From Kondoa malvinella (lineage: Eukaryota > Basidiomycota > Agaricostilbomycetes > Agaricostilbales > Kondoaceae), in contig BCIM01000002.1 in the NCBI GenBank assembly GCA_039545315.1, forward strand, positions 337,369-401,368: a stretch of 64,000 nucleotides of DNA, read 5' to 3'. Below, in pieces: positions 58,008 through 64,000 of this stretch; position 1 is the stretch's first letter; the number at the start of each line of letters is the position of its first letter. A program made the position numbers and the translations under genes. Under the pieces are notes generated by a model that was given only the letters and a program-made list of their open reading frames with translations, was not told the origin of the DNA and searched no databases.

Positions 58008-58301
58008 CTAGTCCTTTATGCCTGTCCAAGAGTGTCAGCGCAGTTGAATCGGTCAACAGACGGAACCAACCTCTGGCCATCTCTGCACTCGAACATCAGC
58101 ATCCATCCTACTCGAGACGGCAGGAAACGTACTAGTAGTGCCGTACATAGACCCAGCCAGACCAACAGAGAACAGCGTGAGGTAGGCGCCTGTGCATCGA
58201 ACGAGAGTTGAGGATTTGGCTAAAAGACAATATTGCAGCAATGCTCACGCAAATACAGCTTTGATCTGGGCATCTTCTTCCAGATGAATTCAGGGTTGCT
58301 C
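58008..58301 (-). CDS. Probable cytochrome c oxidase subunit VII-like protein (partial model)
   Basis: Exons supported: NPEFIWKKMPRSKLYLPKS, STLVRCTGAYLTLFSVGLAG with SMYGTTK, and a last piece MARGIKD ending at 58,008. Pro-Arg-Ser before a short segment and one helix followed by Gly-Ser-x-Tyr and a charged end match the inner-membrane COX7/VIIa subunits of complex IV. The first exon lies upstream (58,310-58,490) but I could not choose its start, and one intron in the model (58,217-58,245 region, ~29 nt) is shorter than the rest. The family call rests on short motifs only. Confidence 0.42.
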
Positions 58302-58584
58302 TGTCATGCTCGTCAGTCTGCGGACTGCTCATATCTGCGAGCTGCGAACTTGGAGTGCCTTCTGGCGAGCGATCGTTGGGTTTCCCCCTGTCAAGCGAAA
58401 TCAGCTCAATTCTCTTGTGATGTACGCTGAGAGCTGACTGTTGACTAGTGCGTCCATCTTTGGCTTTCACTCGGAAGTTGACAAACAACCTTTGACGACT
58501 TCAACAGCAAGCTGATCGGGTCGAGACGGGTTCTAAACAATGACATATATTGGGCTATAAAGGGTACAAATGATTGCTATACAT

Positions 58585-59354
58585 CTAAGGAAGTCCATTG
58601 AGCTTCATCCGGTAGCAGAAATTAAGTTGCCCACACTGGCTGAAAGAGACCCTCAAGAGTGCCGACTTGAAATAGTATAGCTGACCTTCGCGTAGTCGAC
58701 TGAATGTGGGATATATTGAGGCGGGTGTACTAGGCCAGACTGTCAGTCCAGAACATTCTGTTCCCAAGGAACCGACTGACCGCCCTTAGCGTCCTTCAGA
58801 TTCCCGGTAGAAACTATTGCGCGAAGGCTCTGTCGTTGTGTCGGGTCTCTAGCAACAGCCGGATCTTGGTTGATTGCGTCCTTCGGGTTACTCCACAATC
58901 TCTCTTCATTCTTCTGTATTACCTCCATTTCACTGGGCAGCAATTTGATGCCCCAATTCTTGGTCAACACTTTAACCATCTTTCTTATCTGAAGTGGACG
59001 ATCGAATCGGCCAATACAAAGTCAGCAAGGTGAAGCACAAGACTTACAGTGCTATGGAGGCACAGGATGCCCTTCACCGCCTCTTTGGCCTGGCCCTCCT
59101 GTTTTTCTATCTCCGTGCCATGATCAGCCTTTTGCAATCTTATGGCGGGATCCAGTTGACAATGTAAGGTCTGAATGAGTTTCTGGTCCTGTTCGGTCAG
59201 ACCATATTGAAATTGCCCAAGCCTTCTGACCAGGTTGGCAAATCGGTCCAGCTGAAGAGCAAGTTTTCAGTTTGTTAAGTCAAGCGAACAGAGCCTATCG
59301 CACGAAATACCATTCTGACGACGTGAGACCTTTAACATAGAACTGCAACGGCAT
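58585..59354 (-). CDS. Unknown protein, several exons
   Basis: ATG 59,354 (MPLQFYVKGL) is followed by exons RFANLVRRLGQFQYGLTEQ with KEAVKGILCLHST, MVKVLTKNWGIKLLPSEMEV, and VWPSTPASIYPTFSRLREG, with a stop at 58,585. The joins at 59,240-59,330 and at 58,760-58,790 are plausible but the first has no ideal donor. The ~230-residue product is soluble and helix-rich; no domain is recognised. Confidence 0.4.
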
Positions 59355-59857
59355 CTTGTAGGGGAAATATAGAGAGAGACGAAAGCAGCGAAAGATTGTC
59401 TCCTCTCGAGCCTTGTCTTTCCGAAACCTTCAAGTCGAGCCAAATGTTGTAGGCTGGACGACCTCTACGTAGGATACAAATATCAAAGAGAAGTTCGCAG
59501 CTAGTTGTATAAGAGGGTCAATGATAAGAGCAGAGGAGCGGAGGCTCGGCTCGGCCAAGGCTTGCTTGAGAACGCATCTTCCTGAGTTTGTGGCTATCAG
59601 AGCACTTCTTCTGTCTGCCTCTGTCTGCTTTCGTTGGACAGCAGCGATAGATTGGCTGTCTAGTCAGATGACTTTTCAATAGCTGTCTAGGCTTTCCAAG
59701 TTGTGACATCGAAGACCGGTCGGAAGGCGCTCGGTTTTGTATTGCCATCGTTCGCTAGCGAGTGCTTATACGTAGGGAGGCAAGCTATTGATCTCTTCCG
59801 ACCGCCTATCGTTGCTTCCGGCGTGAGTATTTGACTTGACACACGACAACGAAAACC
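59355..59857. other. Intergenic region before DPH1
   Basis: A 76-codon Lys/Arg/Ser-rich minus-strand frame (59,748-59,518) is open, but without motif or splice partners. Nothing else is seen in these ~500 bp, which should contain the DPH1 promoter. Confidence 0.3.
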
Positions 59858-61463
59858 ATGAGCGAGACAAAGCCCAAGAAACGTTTTGTAGGGCGCAGCA
59901 AGCCTTCGGACGACAGCAGCAGCGCTAGAGGAGTGAACAGCAACACCGTTCCAGTCAACCAGATCCCAGCAGCCATTTTGAATGATGATCTGCTTAACCG
60001 AGCTATTGCCGCTTTGTTGCCTTCAAATTATTCTTTCGAGGTGCACAAGACGATTTGGCAGATTCGCAAGTATGCCATTCAGCGTGTGGCTTTGCAAATG
60101 CCTGAAGGCTTGTCCATGTGGTCTTGCGCGCTCGTGGATTTGGTCGAACAGTTTACAGAAGCTGAAGCGATTGTCCTGGGTGATGTGACTTATGGCGCTT
60201 GTTGTGTGGATGATTATACGGCAAGAGCTTTGGGTTGCGATATGTTGGTGCATTACGGTCATTCTTGCCTCAGTGAGCAGTTTTCGTCAAACTAAGCAAA
60301 TGAACGCTGACACTGTATCTGCAGTCCCGATAGACTCTACTACTATTCGGACACTCTATGTCTTTGTCGAAATCACCATCGACACTTCACACCTTGCTCA
60401 AGCAGTCAGACACAACTTTCCCGAATGCTTACAAGATGAAAATCTGCGACAAGCTGTTCTTGATATGCCTGCGCTCAGTATATCTGCACCTGAGACTACT
60501 CAAGAGCCGATACCAGCCATCAGCGAACCTTTCAGGATAGCTTGTGTCGGAACAGTACAATTTCTAGCTGCTGTCCAATCGCTCGGAACAAGTCTCGCGC
60601 AGCTGGAAACTGCCCCGCAAAGACTCGCCATCACTTCCTCAGACTCCGTAGAAGATGAAGAACCATCGAGACGTCGAGAGCTAGAAATCGTTGTGCCTCA
60701 GATCAAACCACTTTCACCTGGAGAAGTCTTAGGCTGCACCGCTCCGCCTTTGCCTTCCAACACAGATGCGATACTATACGTCGGTGATGGTCGTTTTCAC
60801 TTGGAGAGCATCATGATTGCCAATCCTACTGTTCCGGCATTCAGATACGATCCGTATGAGAAAAAGTTGACCAGTGAAGGGTATCAACACCAAGAGATGA
60901 GAAAGATGAGAAGTGAAGCTATTGAAAGTGGACGGACGAGTCTTAAAGCGGTGAATGACGATGAAGGGACTTGGGGAGTGGTGCTCGGGACTTTGGGTCG
61001 ACAGGGATCTCTACCTGTGCTCGAGGTGAGTGTACTATCATCATCTCCGTTCCTGGATACTAAAAGTTTGCTTCAGAACGTAATGACTCAACTCCCATCA
61101 AACCGCTCCATCCCGATCCTACTATCCGAACTCTCACCTGCAAAACTAACTCTTCTAGCCCCGCATATATCCCACTTTGTCCAAACTTCCTGTCCAAGAC
61201 TATCAATCGACTGGGGTTACGCTTTCCCTCGTCCTTTATTGACACCATACGAAGCCAACATCGCTCTAGGCAAAGCAGTAGATTTCAGGAAAGATACGAG
61301 GTATAGAATGGATTTTTGGTCTGATGAGAGTCAAGGTCCTTGGACTCCTAGATGGGAGACGGCGCAGAAGGAACGGGTACGTAAAGCGGAGAGGGAGGAG
61401 AGGAGTAGGTTGAGAGCGATCGAGAAGGCTGAGAAGTTGAAAGAGGCTGTTGCGATGGCTTGA
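59858..61463 (+). CDS. DPH1: 2-(3-amino-3-carboxypropyl)histidine synthase subunit Dph1 (diphthamide synthesis)
   Basis: [15 protein letters not shown] begins a basic start; [40 protein letters not shown] and [13 protein letters not shown] are the Dph1 hallmark sequences. Three cluster Cys lie in YGACC, in GCTAPPL and in [22 protein letters not shown], binding the [4Fe-4S] cluster of this non-canonical radical-SAM enzyme. Dph1-Dph2 transfers the aminocarboxypropyl group from SAM to a His of elongation factor 2. Two introns (60,270-60,325 and about 61,027-61,077) are needed; a Lys/Glu-rich coiled tail ends at 61,463. Confidence 0.92.
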
Positions 61464-62109
61464 TGGGTTGTGAGTCGGTTCATCTGTCTTTGGTGGTATC
61501 GAGCTGATTTGAGCTGGTACAGAGCATAGGCAAGAATATCTGATCCAATTGGGCGATGGTCGCTTCGCACAACTGCAATATTCGCTGCGATAACTTCGAA
61601 GAGAAGCGAGCATCTACGGAGTGTTCAATCGGGACACGCAAGCATCCGACCATACGACTCGCTTCAGCCTGTACCATTGGTCCTTTCGCCAAGACAATGC
61701 AAGCAATCTCGATGGTGCAACTGCAGGCGCTTGATGACAGAGATAATTGAATGTGCGTCAGATGAAAGGTACTTCTGTCCCTTTACCGGTCAGCTGGTAT
61801 CCGACGGCTTGCTGTGCGCCAAGCTCAGAAGTAAACATGCAAATTTCATATTCTCGTTTGCGAACCATAACCACTCTCGCTCCTCACTTGACAGACCATC
61901 GTATACCCTGCTTTGAGATCAGTAGATTTGGATTCGACCTGGATACCCTGCCTTTCTCGCTTGAATATTGCTTCAACGTGTGAAAAGTTGCATAGACTCG
62001 TTCTGCCTTTCTTGTCAAGGATTCTCGCATTGCATCAAGCCCATACAGCAACAGCAGCACACAAATAGCCGCTATAGCAATAGTTCACCTCATTGAGAAG
62101 CGTACAAAG
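61464..62109 (-). other. Region with a possible small minus-strand gene, unidentified
   Basis: Between DPH1 and het-C, minus-strand exon-like pieces occur: one around 61,905-62,020 (FSHVEAIFKRERQGIQVES, TDLKAGYTMVCQ, followed by a GTGAGG donor), joining over ~75 nt to QAVGYQLTGKGTEVPFI with a stop at 61,758; and a further frame 61,692-61,480 (KGPMVQAEASRMVG). I could not find a start or decide whether the last frame belongs to the same gene. The phase-consistent splice makes a real gene likely; its family is unknown to me. Confidence 0.35.
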
Positions 62110-64000
62110 ATGGCTACTCGAATGCAATCAGCTGCCAACTCCCTGTTCATAATATTTGGCCTTATCCTCGTCATCCAGCTTTTACCAGTAGCTGCCTTTG
62201 GTGCAGGAAATATTCCAGCAGCAGTCAGTCATGTCCCTTGTATGTCCGAGGCCAGAGGTCTGAGCGATTGCAACTCCTAGGCAAACTTGGAAGGAAGAGC
62301 TTGTACGTTTCGTCTTGTACTTACAGCAGAGAAGGGTGACAGACCTTTGTTGATCCAGTCCGTCATGGAGATATTTCCTTCTGTTTGCTTGGATTGGTCA
62401 AGCTAGCTGCAGGAGGTGCAGCAGCCAAGAAACTCGCAAACCAAAAACCAGACAAGAAACATCCTCCTTCTGGCTCGTACAGTCATTCCGAGAAACTCAA
62501 GAGGAAGTTTAGGCGTGATCCAAAGCTAGCCAACACAAAGGATATTCTATTCACTGAAGAAGATGTGCGTCATCTTGGCATCTTTCGATTTCTGTTTTTT
62601 TCTGATTCCAGAACAGGTCGCGCTTGTATACTTTGGCAATTATCTACGAGAGTGAGCTTATACAGGCAAACAAACAAAGTGGAGTCCCGCTGAGAATAGG
62701 AACAGCATGTCTCAAGGTTTGGACATTGGTGCTTTGAAAGCGTTAGGACCTGGCCCGATCATCAACTTTATTGGTATTGCATCGTTCATGTCATTCAGTC
62801 GAGGGTCTAGAGAATTTGAAGTGACTGAAGAAAGGTGCGGTAGAGCTATTGTTTGCAAGCTACTTGCTGACTCGCCTGCATATCCGCACAGACTGGGATG
62901 CTATCGTCACGAAGAGCACATTGAGTAAGTCTCTCTTTCTCCAAGACCTCACTGTCTGATAACAACACTAATAGTAACCCATTCGGCTGTTCGTTATAAA
63001 CCTGCTTGTTCTGCGCGTTAACTCTTACACCCAATAGACCCGGATGGAGAACCACCAGGATCAGATCCTCGCGAATTAGCAGGCTACGATGGTCTACGTG
63101 GCACCGTACGACCAGTAGAGTGCGAAGTCGACCCAGAAACAGGAATGAAACGGTATGACTGCCCATCTTTTTGCGTGTGATCGCAAATTGATGAATTGTT
63201 CATACAGATATATCGCGGACGAGAACGGTGACTGGGACACCTCTTCCAGATTTTTCAAGAACAGTATTATCAAATGTATTGAGCTCGGAAGAAATGGGTT
63301 GGTCAATAAGCGTTCTGATGAATGGGAGGCGTTGAGGCTCCTTGGTCAGGCGCTGCATACGCTAGAAGATTTTCCTGCGCATTCAAAGTGAGTGTCTTTC
63401 CGGAAAGGAAGGGAAGGTTTCGGCTGATCAAGTCTTAAATAGCTTCATCGAGGTATGCAAGCTGCCATATGAGGCTATTGTCGCTTGCTTACCTTGGGTT
63501 ATGTGTACAGCTTACTCTCATCAAGCTCGGCTACAAAGACGTCTTTGCGTGCGTCGGGGAGAATGTGCGAGTCAAAGCACCCAACGTAGGTGTTTGCAAA
63601 AAGATTTGGTGGTCGTCCCTCATACCGCCTCTTGAATACCTACAGGGCGAACAAGTACCTCCTCTAGTCACTGGTACCTTTGGCGGCGCGGATGCGATGC
63701 ACAGTATGTTGGGCGAACTCATGGACAGGTAAGCACATCACCGATTTCCCAATTCCGGGATTGGTCGTTGATCTGCCTTACAGTCTCAATCAAATCGGTG
63801 TCACGGATGCAAGCAAGAAAATCTCCGAACAAGGTAGTGTCAGCGTAAAGAAGATGCGACCTGTTTTCGAAAAGATGCTGGCGCCTGGCGATGATGACAA
63901 GAAGGATGAAGACAAGGATGAGAATGAGGAAGAGGCTGATCCTGGTCTGTTTACCAAATTGGACAATGCGAGGGAGAAAGTAGTGTACGTCTTGGTCACA
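62110..64000 (+). CDS. het-C: HET-C heterokaryon-incompatibility-type protein (3' end outside window)
   Basis: A signal peptide (SLFIIFGLILVIQLLPVAA) runs into FGAGNIPAA, the mature Het-C start. Exons then give KKLANQKPDKKHPPSGS, ILFTEEDV, VYFGNYL..., MDVGALKALGPG region, GSREFEVTEER-LGCYRHEEHI, DPRELAGYDGLRGTVRPVE, YIADENGDWDTSSRFFKNSI, LLGQALHTLEDFPAHSN and GTFGGADAMHSMLGELMDS, the N-terminal Het-C domain in order. An acidic region follows near 63,880-63,950 and the frame is open at the window edge. Het-C proteins are secreted or membrane-linked glycine-rich proteins; alleles cause vegetative incompatibility in Neurospora and Podospora, with conserved non-allelic roles elsewhere. Many ~50-nt introns; borders approximate. 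Confidence 0.87.

Overview
The window is nuclear DNA of a filamentous or dimorphic fungus. Genes are interrupted by many short GT-AG introns (mostly 45-65 nt, with CTNAN-like branch points), lie on both strands at high density, and include fungal families such as fungal_trans regulators, Mid1, Het-C, Akr1-type ankyrin proteins and NCS1 permeases. I lean towards a basidiomycete but cannot fix the lineage from sequence alone. I assembled the gene models by hand by joining reading frames at splice sites, so exon borders and starts are predictions. No tRNA, rRNA or CRISPR array was recognised, although I did not scan systematically for tRNA genes.

0-13.8 kb: the 3' end of a salicylate-hydroxylase-like flavin monooxygenase (+), then the most striking gene of the window, an intact five-exon gene (-) for a predicted 1,659-residue Fanzor (eukaryotic TnpB-like, RNA-guided RuvC nuclease family). 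A small unknown gene (+) and a Cid1/Trf4-like nucleotidyltransferase gene (-) follow, separated by stretches without a clear gene.

13.8-36.2 kb: an accessory, catabolic-looking region. An Akr1-type ankyrin protein is cut off just before its DHHC domain and joined to a small piece of a short-chain dehydrogenase (SDR) gene, and directly after that comes a fungal_trans regulator with no DNA-binding domain. Next are an in-frame amidase/Old Yellow Enzyme fusion, an SDR, a Zn2Cys6 regulator divergent from a DHA2-type MFS transporter, a second SDR, a PuuE-type allantoinase/cyclic-imide hydrolase divergent from a P450, and an NCS1 nucleobase-type permease. Together with the monooxygenase at the left edge, this set (monooxygenase, OYE, amidase, imidase, SDR, regulator, transporter) resembles the hxn nicotinate-degradation genes known from Aspergillus nidulans. 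I infer a degradation cluster for an N-heterocycle or cyclic imide, disturbed by rearrangement.

36.7-64 kb: mostly conserved housekeeping genes: mitochondrial S-adenosylmethionine carrier, LACTB-like serine hydrolase, GAA1 (GPI transamidase), HAL2/MET22 nucleotidase, a kelch membrane protein, MID1 (calcium channel subunit), a fungal multi-spanning membrane protein, several unknown proteins (50-54 kb), an LRRG-type PROPPIN (HSV2/Atg18 family), a NADAR-domain protein with a Q/A-rich tail, a probable cytochrome c oxidase subunit VII, DPH1, and a HET-C gene that runs off the right edge.
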